Assembly (NCBI RefSeq): GCF_003633755.1
Contig: NZ_RBIL01000001.1
Coordinates: 853,426-917,425 of the forward strand
Reading direction: 5' to 3'
From: Solirubrobacter pauli
GTDB taxonomy: Bacteria; Actinomycetota; Thermoleophilia; Solirubrobacterales; Solirubrobacteraceae
DNA length: 64,000 nt
Positions within the stretch are counted from its first letter, which is position 1. Every line of letters begins with the position of its first letter. The notes under the pieces are model-generated. The model saw only the letters and a program-made list of their open reading frames with translations, had not been told where the DNA came from and searched no databases. Of the stretch, positions 42,072-50,581 are shown piece by piece. The position numbers and the translations under genes are program-made.

Positions 42072-43872
42072 CCAGCAGCTCGTCGCCCGGCTGGAGGGTG
42101 AGGTCGCGCTGGACCGCGTCGGGGCGCGACGTGCTCGGCAGGATGCGGCCGTCCTCGCGCGGCGTGTAGCGGACGCCGTCGCGCTCGACGATCACGCTCG
42201 CCCACGCCACTTCGAGGATCGTGCCGTCCCCGTCGAGCAGCAGCGCGCAGGGGTCGAGTGCGTCGAGCAGCGTGCGGTCGCGCCACTTGTGCGCTCCGAG
42301 GCCGCCCGGGAGCGTGTACGGCGTGAGCACGATCGGCAGCGGGCGGGCCACGATCGGACGTGTGCTGACCGTGACCTCCCCGCCGGGCCGGTAGTCGATC
42401 CGCACGGCCGCGTCGACGTCCGGCACGTCGATCTCGGGCAGCTCCTCGCCGTACAGCTCCCACACGGACGCACGCAGCCGCGCGAGGTGCGCCTCGAGGT
42501 TGCGCCGGCCGTGGAGCGTCTCGAAGACGCCCAGTGCGGGGTCGGGCCGGCCGTGCACGAGCGGCGCGGGGAAACCTAAAGTGCCATGCACTTTATGTTC
42601 GGCGATCGTGCCGCCGATGGCGGAGACGAGCGGGCGGGCCTTGACCATGCACTCCTCCAGCTCGGCGTGCGGGTCTGAGTCGGCGACGATGCCGCCGCCC
42701 GCGCCGAGCCACAGGCGGCCGGCGCGGTGCTCGAACGTGCGGATGGCGACGTTGAGCTCCAGGCCCGCGTGCGGGCTGACGTAGCCGATCGCGCCCGTGT
42801 AGACCTCGCGCCCCGTCGACTCGAGCTGCGAGATGACGTGCAGCGCCTGCACCTTCGGCGCGCCCGTGACCGAGCCAGGCGGGAACGTCGCGCGCAGCAG
42901 GTCCGCGTCGCCGCGGGAGGGAGCGAGCGTCGCGTGCACGTCGGACACCAGGTGCCACACGCCGCTGTGCGGTTGCAGCTGCGGCTCGACCGGCGCGTGG
43001 ACGCTGCCGAACGCGGCGACCCGGCCGAGGTCGTTGCGCATCAGGTCGACGATCATCACGTGCTCCGCGCGGTCCTTCTCGGAGTGCTGCAGCGCCTCCG
43101 GGTGCGGTGCGGTGCCCTTGATCGGGCCGGTCGTGACGTCCCGTCCCTCGCGCCGCAGGAACAACTCCGGCGACAGGCTCGCGATCCCGCCCCACGGCGT
43201 GATGAAGCACGCCGAGTACGCCGGCTGGAGCCGCGTGCGCGCGCGGGCGAACAGCTCCGCGACGTCCCCATCCCACGCCGCCTCCAGCCGCAGGCACAGG
43301 TTGGCCTGGAAGATCTCGCCGGCCGCGATCCGCTCGACGCAGTCGGCGACGGCGGCGACGTGCCCGGCGCCGCCGCGCAACGTGAACGCGGGTGGGGTGT
43401 CCGCCGCGTCCGCGGACGCGCCCGGCGCAGCCGCGGCGGCGGCTGGCGGCTCGGCGGCGGCGGCCAGCAGCGTCTGCAGCCGGTCCAGCGGCGCGAGGTC
43501 GCCCGTCAGCGTCTCGAACCACCACTGGCCGTCGGCGTCGAGGTGCAGGACGTGGTCGTAGAAGGCGAGGTGCGCATCCGGCAGCGGCACCGGGCGCGGC
43601 GGGCGCGGCGGGAGCCGCTCGACGCGCTCGCCGAGGCCGTAGCCGAGCCAGCCGAACCAGCCGCCGCCGACGGTCGCCTCGCCCGTGGGCGCGGGCAGGT
43701 CCTCCAGCCGCTCGAACGGGTCCTCGCCCGGCGCGAGCAGCCGCGTCGGGTTGCAGCCGACGATCGCGCCGCCGCCCGCCCAACGCCCGGCGAGCGCGAA
43801 CGGCCACGCTTCGCCGCGCAGCGCGAGCAACGCGGCTTCGGGTGAGAGGGAGCAGTTCAGCGGGACCCGCAC
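41938..43872 (-). CDS. pabBC: Fused aminodeoxychorismate synthase component I and aminodeoxychorismate lyase (PabB-PabC)
   Basis: 644 residues: PabB (1-about 435) makes 4-amino-4-deoxychorismate from chorismate and ammonia; PabC (about 440-620) releases p-aminobenzoate for folate. PabB motifs: the PIKGT lysine motif in TTGPIKGTAPHPEAL near residue 247, VDLMRNDLGRVA, and FPPGSVTGAPKVQALHVI near 330. PabC motifs: GVFETLHGRRNLEAHLARL, PLP lysine in GGLGAHKWRDRTLLD, and LLVSSSLAGLLPAVL. No PabA amidotransferase is nearby, so ammonia must come from a protein encoded elsewhere. The tail after residue 610 is Pro/Ala/Arg-rich and antisense to the ICMT-like gene, probably through loss of an earlier stop. 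Confidence 0.92.
   Translation of the reverse strand: MRVPLNCSLSPEAALLALRGEAWPFALAGRWAGGGAIVGCNPTRLLAPGEDPFERLEDLPAPTGEATVGGGWFGWLGYGLGERVERLPPRPPRPVPLPDAHLAFYDHVLHLDADGQWWFETLTGDLAPLDRLQTLLAAAAEPPAAAAAAPGASADAADTPPAFTLRGGAGHVAAVADCVERIAAGEIFQANLCLRLEAAWDGDVAELFARARTRLQPAYSACFITPWGGIASLSPELFLRREGRDVTTGPIKGTAPHPEALQHSEKDRAEHVMIVDLMRNDLGRVAAFGSVHAPVEPQLQPHSGVWHLVSDVHATLAPSRGDADLLRATFPPGSVTGAPKVQALHVISQLESTGREVYTGAIGYVSPHAGLELNVAIRTFEHRAGRLWLGAGGGIVADSDPHAELEECMVKARPLVSAIGGTIAEHKVHGTLGFPAPLVHGRPDPALGVFETLHGRRNLEAHLARLRASVWELYGEELPEIDVPDVDAAVRIDYRPGGEVTVSTRPIVARPLPIVLTPYTLPGGLGAHKWRDRTLLDALDPCALLLDGDGTILEVAWASVIVERDGVRYTPREDGRILPSTSRPDAVQRDLTLQPGDELLVSSSLAGLLPAVLAGTSPAPPAGTPRTPRRTAAPASAPRTAARS
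42577..42595. repeat. perfect 19-bp AT-rich palindrome inside pabBC
   Basis: TAAAGTGC and GCACTTTA with a 3-nt centre (CAT). It lies at the junction of the PabB and PabC domains, where it encodes part of the linker (KVHGTL). Its AT-rich codons contrast with the gene. Confidence 0.5.
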
Positions 43873-43893
43873 GGCACAGCTACGTTACGCGGG

Positions 43894-44823
43894 GTGATCG
43901 AGCGGCTCGCTCGCCGGTACCGGGACTTCGCCCACCACGAGGCGCACCGCTCACCGCTGTACGCGGAGCTCGGCGCGGGGCTCGCCGGCGACCGGGAGCT
44001 GCTCGAGTGGCTCGACGCGCTGCCGGTCGGCAAGCGCCAGCCGAACCTGGTGTTCGCGTCCTACCGGCTGGTCGCCGGGACGCCGTCGGGCTGGGCGGAG
44101 TTCGAGACGACGGTCAAGGACCGGCGCGACGAGGTCGAGGCGGTGATGCTCGAGCGGCGCACGCAGACCAACGAGGCCGCGCGCTGCGCGCTGATGCTGC
44201 CGCTGCTGGCGGCGTTGCCGCAGCCGCTCGCGCTGCTCGAGGTCGGCGCGAGCGCCGGGCTGTGCCTGTTCCCGGACCGGTACGGCTACGACTACGACGA
44301 CGGCGCGCACGTGCTGGGCACCGGCCCGCCGGTGCTGCGCTGCCGCACCGAGGGGTCTCCCCCGCTCCCGGACGCGCCGCCGGAGGTGGTGTGGCGCGCC
44401 GGGCTCGACCTGGACCCGATCGACGTCTTCGACGAGGACCGCGTCCGCTGGCTGGAGCTGCTGATCTGGCCGGGGATGGAGCACCGGATCGAGACGCTGC
44501 ACCGCGCGGTCGACGTGGCGCGCCGTGACCCGCCGCGGATCGTCGAGGGCGATCTGCGGACGGCGGACCTCGACGCGCTCGCCGCGGAGGCGCCCCGGGA
44601 CGCGACGCTCGTGATCTTCCACACCGCGGTGCTGGCCTACGTGCCGCGCGACGGGCGCGCGGCGTTCCGCGAGCGCGTGCGGCGGCTCGGCGCCGCGTGG
44701 TTCGCGGCCGAGGCGCCGGACCTGCTCGGCTTCGAGCCCCACCCGCAGCTGATGGCGCTGGCCAGCGGCGGCGAGCGCGTGGCCATGGTCGACGGCCACG
44801 GCGGCTTCCTCAGCTGGGGCTGA
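43894..44823 (+). CDS. DUF2332-family protein (methyltransferase-like fold)
   Basis: 309 residues matching the DUF2332 family, which is common in Actinobacteria: RRYRDFAHHEAHRSPLYAEL, MLPLLAALPQPLALLEVGAS with SAGLCLFPDRYGYDY, WRAGLDLDPIDVFDEDRVRW, and TLVIFHTAVLAYVPRDGR. The LLEVGASAGL segment resembles the SAM-binding motif of Rossmann-fold methyltransferases, but no catalytic activity is established. It starts at GTG 21 nt from the divergent pabBC start, so they may share regulation. Its end overlaps the convergent GNAT gene by 14 nt. Confidence 0.83.
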   Translation: MIERLARRYRDFAHHEAHRSPLYAELGAGLAGDRELLEWLDALPVGKRQPNLVFASYRLVAGTPSGWAEFETTVKDRRDEVEAVMLERRTQTNEAARCALMLPLLAALPQPLALLEVGASAGLCLFPDRYGYDYDDGAHVLGTGPPVLRCRTEGSPPLPDAPPEVVWRAGLDLDPIDVFDEDRVRWLELLIWPGMEHRIETLHRAVDVARRDPPRIVEGDLRTADLDALAAEAPRDATLVIFHTAVLAYVPRDGRAAFRERVRRLGAAWFAAEAPDLLGFEPHPQLMALASGGERVAMVDGHGGFLSWG

Positions 44824-45304
44824 GCTCGTCCGCGAGCAGGTCCATCAGCAGGCCGTCGTGCCAGTCGCCCTCCGGGCCGCGCTCGTAGTTGCGCATGACA
44901 CCGACCGGTTTGAAGCCGAGCGACGCGTAGACCTTGATCGCGTTGGCGTTGGCGGCGGCCGGATCGATGATCAGCCGATGGTGGCCACGCACGTCGATCA
45001 GCCAGCGCGCGGCGAGCCGCAGCGCCTCACGCCCCAGTCCGCGCCCGTGGAACGTCGGCGCCAGGAAGATGTCCAGCCCGCCGTGCCGGTAGTCCGGGTC
45101 GTCCTCCTCGTACCAGCCGACCCAGCCGGCGATCTCGCCGTCGACGACGATCGTGAACGCATCCTGGTCGTCCACGGTCGGATCGGTGCCCCACCAGCGG
45201 CGCACCTCGGGGAGCGCGATGATCGCGTTCAGCGCCGGCACGTCGCTGTCGGCGAGCGGGCGAAGCGTCACGCGCTCACCGTGCAAGATCGGACCGTCCT
45301 CCAT
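44810..45304 (-). CDS. GNAT-family acetyltransferase (RimJ/AAC(6')-like)
   Basis: 164 residues. It has VTLRPLADSDVPALNAIIAL, WVGWYEEDDPDYRHGGLDIF, the acetyl-CoA site TFHGRGLGREALRLAARWLI (about residue 90), and AAANANAIKVYASLGFKPVG. The YRHGGLDIFLAP strand is typical of AAC(6')-Ib-like and RimJ-like members, so substrates may be an aminoglycoside-type amine or a protein N-terminus. It starts 49 nt from a divergent small gene. The N-terminal extension seen upstream of the ATG is implausible. Confidence 0.85.
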   Translation of the reverse strand: MEDGPILHGERVTLRPLADSDVPALNAIIALPEVRRWWGTDPTVDDQDAFTIVVDGEIAGWVGWYEEDDPDYRHGGLDIFLAPTFHGRGLGREALRLAARWLIDVRGHHRLIIDPAAANANAIKVYASLGFKPVGVMRNYERGPEGDWHDGLLMDLLADELSPS

Positions 45305-45353
45305 CCTCTGGCCAACCCTACTCATGCATCGCGTGGCATCGGGCACCCTCTAG

Positions 45354-45515
45354 ATGACAATGCCCACCGCCAAGACAATGCTCACCGCCTACCAGCGCCA
45401 GGTGCGCGTCGCCAGCGCCGCCGGCATGGCCGGACTCGACGAGCAGGCCCGCCTGGCCGGCACGATCCGCGCCCTGCTCGACGTGGTCAACGACGACCAC
45501 GACCCGCGCCGCTGA
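45354..45515 (+). CDS. small hypothetical protein (53 residues)
   Basis: Encodes a short soluble protein with Ala/Asp-rich helices, ending VVNDDHDPRR. No family recognised. The first 36 nt contain an 18-nt tandem duplication (ACAATGCCCACCGCCAAG and ACAATGCTCACCGCCTAC), giving two similar tripeptide-rich starts. The stop is 1 nt from the end of the convergent coiled-coil gene, which fits the spacing of real genes here. No Shine-Dalgarno is visible, so it could be leaderless. It is the only sensible frame in the interval between its neighbours. Confidence 0.45.
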   Translation: MTMPTAKTMLTAYQRQVRVASAAGMAGLDEQARLAGTIRALLDVVNDDHDPRR

Positions 45516-45516
45516 C

Positions 45517-46542
45517 TCAGCCGTAGCGCTCGCGCCGGGCGGCGTCCACGAGCCGCTCGATCTCGCGCCGGCGTCGCGCGATCTCGTCGTCGACCTCGGC
45601 CCGCAGCCGCGCGGCGTAGTCGTCGGCCTCGCGCTCGGCGTCCCGTAGGAGCGCGTCGCGCTGGGCGGCGACCTCGCGCTCGGCGGCCGCCAGCAGCCGC
45701 TCCCGCTCCGCGTCGATCGACCCCGCGTGCTCGCGCGCGGCGGCGACGATCCGCGCGGCGTCGTCGTGCGCGGCGGCGAGCCGCGCCTCGCGGTCCGCGT
45801 CCACGCCCGCCGCACGATCACGGGCGGCAGCGACGATGTCCGCGCCCTGCTCCCGCGCGTCCGCCAGCGCCGCCTCGCGGTCGGCGTCGATGGTCGCGGC
45901 CCGCGCCTGCGCGGCGGCGACGATGCGCTCGGCCTCCTCGCGCGCGGTGGCGAGCGCGCGCTCGGCGTCGGACCGGGCGGCAGCGGCACGCTCGCGACCG
46001 GCGGCGACGATGCGCTCGGCTTCCTCGCCCGCCTCGGCCAACGCGGCGTCGCGGTCCGCGTCGATCGTCGCCACGCGCGCCTGCGCGGCGGCCACGAGCG
46101 CCGCGGCCTCGTCGCGTGCGGCGGCCAGCACGGACTCGCGCTCGGCGTCGAGCGCGGCGACGCGCGCCTGCGCCGCCACCACGTGCGCGTCGGCCTCGAC
46201 GGCGCGCGCGTCGGCGGCCGCGAGCAGCGCATCCGCCTCCGACGTGGCCGCGGCGACGCCCTCGGCGCGCGCCGCCTCGCGGATCGTCGCGGCCTCCGCG
46301 CGCGCCGCCGCGAGGTCGGCGTCCGCCTTCAGGCGGGCGCCTTCGAGCGTCGCCTCCGCCTCGAGCTTCGCCCCGCGCGCCTCCTCGGCGAGCAGCTCGG
46401 CCTCCTTGCGGCGCTCGCCCGCCAGGCCGCGGTTGAACATCTCCGAGACGAGCTCGAGGTGGCGGTCCACCTCGTCTGGGTCGTAGCCACGGCGGACCGT
46501 GCCGAACGTCCGCTGCACCACGAAGACCGACCGTGAGTCCAT
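45517..46542 (-). CDS. DivIVA-like long coiled-coil protein with six 29-residue repeats
   Basis: 341 residues. The N-terminus FGTVRRGYDPDEVDRHLELV is the DivIVA membrane-curvature-binding motif (GYxxxEVD). The rest is a continuous Ala/Glu/Arg-rich helix. Residues 121-294 are six tandem repeats of 29 residues (such as VAAAQARVATIDADRDAALA plus about nine more); 29 equals two hendecads plus one heptad, which would make a nearly straight coil. Such proteins organise the cell pole or septum. The start is 37 nt from the divergent glycosidase gene. The target or partner is unknown. Confidence 0.8.
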   Translation of the reverse strand: MDSRSVFVVQRTFGTVRRGYDPDEVDRHLELVSEMFNRGLAGERRKEAELLAEEARGAKLEAEATLEGARLKADADLAAARAEAATIREAARAEGVAAATSEADALLAAADARAVEADAHVVAAQARVAALDAERESVLAAARDEAAALVAAAQARVATIDADRDAALAEAGEEAERIVAAGRERAAAARSDAERALATAREEAERIVAAAQARAATIDADREAALADAREQGADIVAAARDRAAGVDADREARLAAAHDDAARIVAAAREHAGSIDAERERLLAAAEREVAAQRDALLRDAEREADDYAARLRAEVDDEIARRRREIERLVDAARRERYG

Positions 46543-46579
46543 CCGCCTCCATGTAAGCGCATGTGACAGCGTTCGCGGC

Positions 46580-47500
46580 ATGCTGCAGGACCCCGAGCAC
46601 TGGATCTGGGACAGCTGGATCGCCGACGACGGCGAGCGCTACCACCTGTTCTTCCTCAAGGCCCCGGCCGCGTTGAAGGACCCGGCGCTGCGCCACGAAG
46701 CGGCCGTGATCGGCCACGCGAGCTCGACCGACCTCGTCCACTGGGACGTGCACCCCGACGCGCTTCGCCCCGGCGAGCACGCCACCTGGGACGACCTGGC
46801 GCTGTGGACGGGATCGGTCGCGCGCGGCGACGACGGTGTCTGGCGGATGTACTACACCGCGCTCAACACGTCGCGCGGGCACGGCGTGCGCGACCAGCAG
46901 ATCGGCCTCGCCGAGTCCGACGACCTGCTGCGCTGGCGCCGGGTCGGCGAGATGCCGCTCGTCGCGCCGGACCCGCGCTGGTACCTCACACACGCGGACC
47001 GCGTGAGCGAGACCTGGCGCGACCCGTTCGTGTTCCGCCACGAAGGCGTCTGGCACATGCTGATCACCGCCCGCGCGGCGACGGCCCCCCGCCTGAGCGA
47101 TGGCGTGGTCGGCCACGCGACCAGCGGCGACGGGCGCTCCTGGACGCTGCAGCCGCCGCTGAGCACGCCCGCCGGCTTCGGCCAGCTCGAGGTGATGCAG
47201 GTCCGCGAGGTCGACGGCCGGTGGCTGCTCGTGTTCACCTGCCATCCGGAGGAGCAGAGCGAGAGCCAGCGGCTGTCGTTCGGGGACTTCTCGACCTGGA
47301 TCGTCGCCGCGGACTCGCCGGTCGGCCCGTTCGACCTCACCCGCGCGAAGCCGTTCACGACGGATCCGAAGCTGTTCGCGGCGCCGCTCGTCCAGACACG
47401 GGACGGCGAGTGGGTGTTCATCGGCTTCCGCAACACCGAGCCGGAGGGCGTCCTGAGCTTCCACATCATCGACCCGATCCCGTTCACCACGCCGGGTTAA
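46580..47500 (+). CDS. GH43/GH32-like five-bladed beta-propeller glycosidase
   Basis: 306 residues. The opening WIWDSWIADDGERYHLFFLK contains the Asp near the N-terminus used as nucleophile in the GH32/43/68 clan. Next come the second-blade strand WTGSVARGDDGVWRMYYTA and the WRDPFVFRHEGVWHMLITAR 'RDP' motif near residue 152. The acid Glu may be in GQLEVMQVREVD near 215. There is no signal peptide, so it is probably cytoplasmic. It could act on fructans, arabinans or xylans; specificity not readable. Divergent from the DivIVA gene. Confidence 0.8.
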   Translation: MLQDPEHWIWDSWIADDGERYHLFFLKAPAALKDPALRHEAAVIGHASSTDLVHWDVHPDALRPGEHATWDDLALWTGSVARGDDGVWRMYYTALNTSRGHGVRDQQIGLAESDDLLRWRRVGEMPLVAPDPRWYLTHADRVSETWRDPFVFRHEGVWHMLITARAATAPRLSDGVVGHATSGDGRSWTLQPPLSTPAGFGQLEVMQVREVDGRWLLVFTCHPEEQSESQRLSFGDFSTWIVAADSPVGPFDLTRAKPFTTDPKLFAAPLVQTRDGEWVFIGFRNTEPEGVLSFHIIDPIPFTTPG

Positions 47501-47555
47501 GCGCTGTTCGCAAGTGGCCTCGCGCCATCCGCCGCGGGGCACACTGCACCCTGAC

Positions 47556-49034
47556 GTGAACCGCTTCGCCGCCCGTCAGCCGGTCGTTGTGGCCGGCGCG
47601 CTCCTGCTCCTGATGGCCGCCTCGCTGCTGCTGCGGACGGGCGCGCTCGACGGCGGCTACTGGATCGACGAGGGCATCTCGGTCGGGATCGCGTCGCACG
47701 ACCTGCGCGACATCCCGGGCGCACTCGGCCAGGACGGCAACCCGCCGCTGTACTACCTGCTCCTGCACGGCTGGATGCAGGTGGTCGGCACGACCGAGGC
47801 GGCCACGCGTGGGCTGAGCCTGATCTTCGCGCTGCTGGCCATCCCCGCGTCGCTGTGGGCGGGCACGCGGCTGTTCGGCAAGCGCGCCGGCGTGCTCGCC
47901 GCGGCCGGCGCGGCGGGCAGCCCGTTCCTCACGTACTACGCGCAGGAGACGCGCATGTACTCGCTGGTCGTGCTGCTGTCGATCCTCGCGTCGGCGAGCT
48001 TCGTGCTGGCGTTCGTGCGCGGGGAGCGCCGGCACGTCGCGTGGCTGGGCGTGTGGCTCACGCTGCTGCTCTACACGCACACGTGGGCGCTGTTCATGGC
48101 CGCCGCGATGGGCGCGGTGTGGCTGCACCTGCGCCGCCGGCAGGAGGTCAGCACCGCCGACGGCGTGCGCCTCGCCGTGCTCGTCGCGCTGGCCTACCTG
48201 CCGTGGCTGCCGGTCGTGCTCTTCCAGGCCTCGCATACCGCCGCGCCCTGGGCGGAGCGTCCGTCGGCGCTCGTGCTGCTGATCATCCCGGGCGGCCTGT
48301 TCGGGCACTTCGCGATTCCGCTGCTGCTGGTCGCGGTGTTCTTCGCCGTGCGCCGGCACCCGCCGGTCGACCGGGCCGTGAAGATGCTGCTCGGCATCGC
48401 GATCGGCACCGCGCTGCTGGCGTGGCTGTGCTCGCAGGTCCAGCCCGCATGGGCGACGCGCTACAGCGCGATCCTGCTCGGCCCGCTGCTGCTCGCGCTC
48501 GCGTCGGTCGTCTCACGCGGCAAGGGCTGGACGGTCCTGGCGCTCATCGGCGTCGCCGGTGTCTGGGCCGTCAACAGCCCGCCGCCGTCCAAGAGCAACG
48601 TGCGCACCGTGTCCACCGGCGTCGCGCCGTCGATCCGCCCCGGCGACCTCGTCGTCTCCACCCAGCCTGAGCAGGTCCCGGCGCTGAACCGCTACCTGCC
48701 GCAGGGCGTCGTCTACCTCACGCCGATGGGCCTGGTCTCCGATCCCCGCCAGACCGACTGGCGGGACGGGCTCGCGCGTCTGCGCGGCGGCCAGGCCGAG
48801 ACGGAGCTGCTGCCGGCGATCGACCGCCTGCCCTCGGGCAAGCGGATCCTGATCGTCACGCCCGAGCCGGGCCAGCGGCTCTCGCAGTCGCCCTGGGCGC
48901 GCGCCGTGCGCATCCGCACGCGGGAGTGGCGCGCGGCGATGCAGGCCTCGCCGCGGCTGCGCGCGATCGGCACCGTGGAGACGCTCCCGTGGCGCAAGAA
49001 CACGGTGCGCGCGGAGCTCTACCAGGTCCGCTAG
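47556..49034 (+). CDS. GT39-type membrane glycosyltransferase
   Basis: 492 residues with 10 to 11 helices. The N-terminal loop contains YWIDEGISVGIASHDL, the 'D-E' motif of ArnT/PMT-type enzymes that transfer a sugar from polyprenyl phosphate at the outer membrane face. Further helices: PLYYLLLHGWMQVV, LTYYAQETRMYSLVVLLSIL, TLLLYTHTWALFMAAAMG. The C-terminal about 130 residues are soluble. GTG start after a 55-nt gap; ends in a CTAG stop overlap with the murein endopeptidase gene. Acceptor unknown; protein mannosylation or lipid modification is possible. Confidence 0.83.
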   Translation: MNRFAARQPVVVAGALLLLMAASLLLRTGALDGGYWIDEGISVGIASHDLRDIPGALGQDGNPPLYYLLLHGWMQVVGTTEAATRGLSLIFALLAIPASLWAGTRLFGKRAGVLAAAGAAGSPFLTYYAQETRMYSLVVLLSILASASFVLAFVRGERRHVAWLGVWLTLLLYTHTWALFMAAAMGAVWLHLRRRQEVSTADGVRLAVLVALAYLPWLPVVLFQASHTAAPWAERPSALVLLIIPGGLFGHFAIPLLLVAVFFAVRRHPPVDRAVKMLLGIAIGTALLAWLCSQVQPAWATRYSAILLGPLLLALASVVSRGKGWTVLALIGVAGVWAVNSPPPSKSNVRTVSTGVAPSIRPGDLVVSTQPEQVPALNRYLPQGVVYLTPMGLVSDPRQTDWRDGLARLRGGQAETELLPAIDRLPSGKRILIVTPEPGQRLSQSPWARAVRIRTREWRAAMQASPRLRAIGTVETLPWRKNTVRAELYQVR

Positions 49035-49759
49035 CGCACTCTGACGTGCAGGTGGTCGTCGTGGTAGATCAGCGGCACGACGACGTTTCTCGGGCCTTTG
49101 AGCTTGAGCTTGGGCCCCACGAAGACCTTGATCGCCCCGGCGGCGACGAAGCGGTCCACGAGCTCCTGGGAGAGCTTGCGGTCGACCTGTGAGGGCTTGG
49201 TCGGCCGGGCTTCCGTGCCGTCCTTGCGCGGATAGAGGATGTCGATGTCGAGCCCGTTCTGGTGCGACGCGTGGCCGAGCCCGCCGTACTCGCGCCCGAA
49301 CCTGCCGCCGTGCGTGCGCGACAGGTCCATGATCCCGACGCGCTGGGCGCTGTCGTGCTCGGTGCGGAACTGATGGATCACGGTCAGCACGGTGCGGATC
49401 AGCCGGTCGGTGCCGTAGCGGCGCCACTCGCGGTTGGGGATCCGGTTGAAGATCGGGTCCCAGGTGAAGAAGTCCTCGCCCAGCTCCGGGAGCAGGACGC
49501 CACGCACCAGCCGGCCCTTGCGCGCCCAGCTGCCCTTGGCCTCGGAGGCGCGCCACTGGATCGCGGCGAAGTCCGGCGGGACGCTCGGCTGGTCGACCGG
49601 GTCCTCGAACGCCGGCGTGCCGGCGGGGACCGGGGTCTCCGTGGCGACCGGTGACGGCGTCGGCGTCGGCGTCGGCTCGGGCGCGGGCGTCGGCTCCTGC
49701 GCGAAGGCCACCGCACCGGCGGCGAGCACGAGGCCGACCATGAGCACGACGTACCGCAT
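49031..49759 (-). CDS. MepA-like penicillin-insensitive murein endopeptidase, secreted
   Basis: 242 residues. Signal peptide 1-20 (VVLMVGLVLAAGAVAFAQ) followed by a Pro/Thr/Ala linker (PTPAPEPTPTPTPSPV). The catalytic region holds the M74 zinc motifs: GGLGHASHQNGLDIDILYPR (His...Asp ligands) and IYHDDHLHVRVR (His-x-His). Preceding text GTDRLIRTVLTVIHQFRTEH is typical of MepA. The enzyme cuts D-alanyl-m-DAP crosslinks in peptidoglycan. Starts 27 nt from the divergent methyltransferase. Stop overlaps the GT39 gene by 4 nt. Confidence 0.88.
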   Translation of the reverse strand: MRYVVLMVGLVLAAGAVAFAQEPTPAPEPTPTPTPSPVATETPVPAGTPAFEDPVDQPSVPPDFAAIQWRASEAKGSWARKGRLVRGVLLPELGEDFFTWDPIFNRIPNREWRRYGTDRLIRTVLTVIHQFRTEHDSAQRVGIMDLSRTHGGRFGREYGGLGHASHQNGLDIDILYPRKDGTEARPTKPSQVDRKLSQELVDRFVAAGAIKVFVGPKLKLKGPRNVVVPLIYHDDHLHVRVR

Positions 49760-49786
49760 CCACCTCCAGGTATACCGTTGCGCGGC

Positions 49787-50581
49787 ATGGACGCCCTTGA
49801 CGTCAACCGCGCCCACTGGGACGCGCTCGCGGCCGTCCACGGCCAAGACGCCTACTACGACAAGGAAGCACTCGTCGCCGGGCGCGATTCGCTGAGCGAG
49901 CACGAGGCGGCGGCGGTCGGGGATGTGACCGACCTCGACGTGCTGCACCTGCAGTGCCACATCGGGTTCGACTCGATCTCGCTCGCCCGTCGCGGCGCGC
50001 GCGTGACCGGCGTGGACTTCTCGCCGCGGTCGCTCGCGGCGGCCGCCGAGCTGGCCGAGCGGGCCGGGGTCGAGATCGAGTGGGTCCAGGCCGACGCCAC
50101 CGCGCTGCCCGAGGCGCTGCACGGCCGCTTCGACGTCGTCTACTCGACCGCCGGCGTGCTCTGCTGGATCGCGGACATCGACGCGTGGATGCGCAGCGTC
50201 GCCACGGCGCTGCGCCCGGGCGGTCGGCTCGTGCTGGTCGAGCTGCACCCGCTGTTCCTGATGGTCGGCTCGCCCGACCCGCTGGTGCTGGACTTCCCGT
50301 ACGCGTTCGACGGGGCGCGCACGTTCGACGAGCCGGGCTCCTACGCCGACGCGAAGGCCGACGTCGCCGCGACCGCGACGGTGGAGTACGCGCATTCGCT
50401 GGGCGAGGTCGTCACCGCCGCGATCGGCGCCGGGCTGCGGATCGACGCGCTGCACGAGCACATGGACGCGGCCCGCGACCTGCGCGGCGACCTGCTGCCA
50501 CGGGAGGCCGACGGCCGCTGCCGGCTACGCATCGGTGGCGAGGTCCTTCCGATCATCTACACGCTGCAGGCGACGCGTTGA
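49787..50581 (+). CDS. Class I SAM-dependent methyltransferase
   Basis: 264 residues. SAM-binding motif LDVLHLQCHIGFDSISLARR (motif I; 'L-Q-C-H-I-G' is a variant common in the Methyltransf_11/25 group), ARVTGVDFSPRSLAAAAEL (motif II), FDVVYSTAGVLCWIADIDAW, and LRPGGRLVLVELHPLF. The start ATG is preferred over the TTG three codons upstream. It is the first gene of a tightly coupled trio (methyltransferase, hydrolase, GNAT), with a TTGA overlap downstream. Substrate unknown. Confidence 0.87.
   Translation: MDALDVNRAHWDALAAVHGQDAYYDKEALVAGRDSLSEHEAAAVGDVTDLDVLHLQCHIGFDSISLARRGARVTGVDFSPRSLAAAAELAERAGVEIEWVQADATALPEALHGRFDVVYSTAGVLCWIADIDAWMRSVATALRPGGRLVLVELHPLFLMVGSPDPLVLDFPYAFDGARTFDEPGSYADAKADVAATATVEYAHSLGEVVTAAIGAGLRIDALHEHMDAARDLRGDLLPREADGRCRLRIGGEVLPIIYTLQATR

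Noticed and set aside
45727-46486. Plus-strand frames over the coiled-coil gene
   Set aside because: Repetitive Ala/Arg/Ser shadow of the 29-residue repeats.
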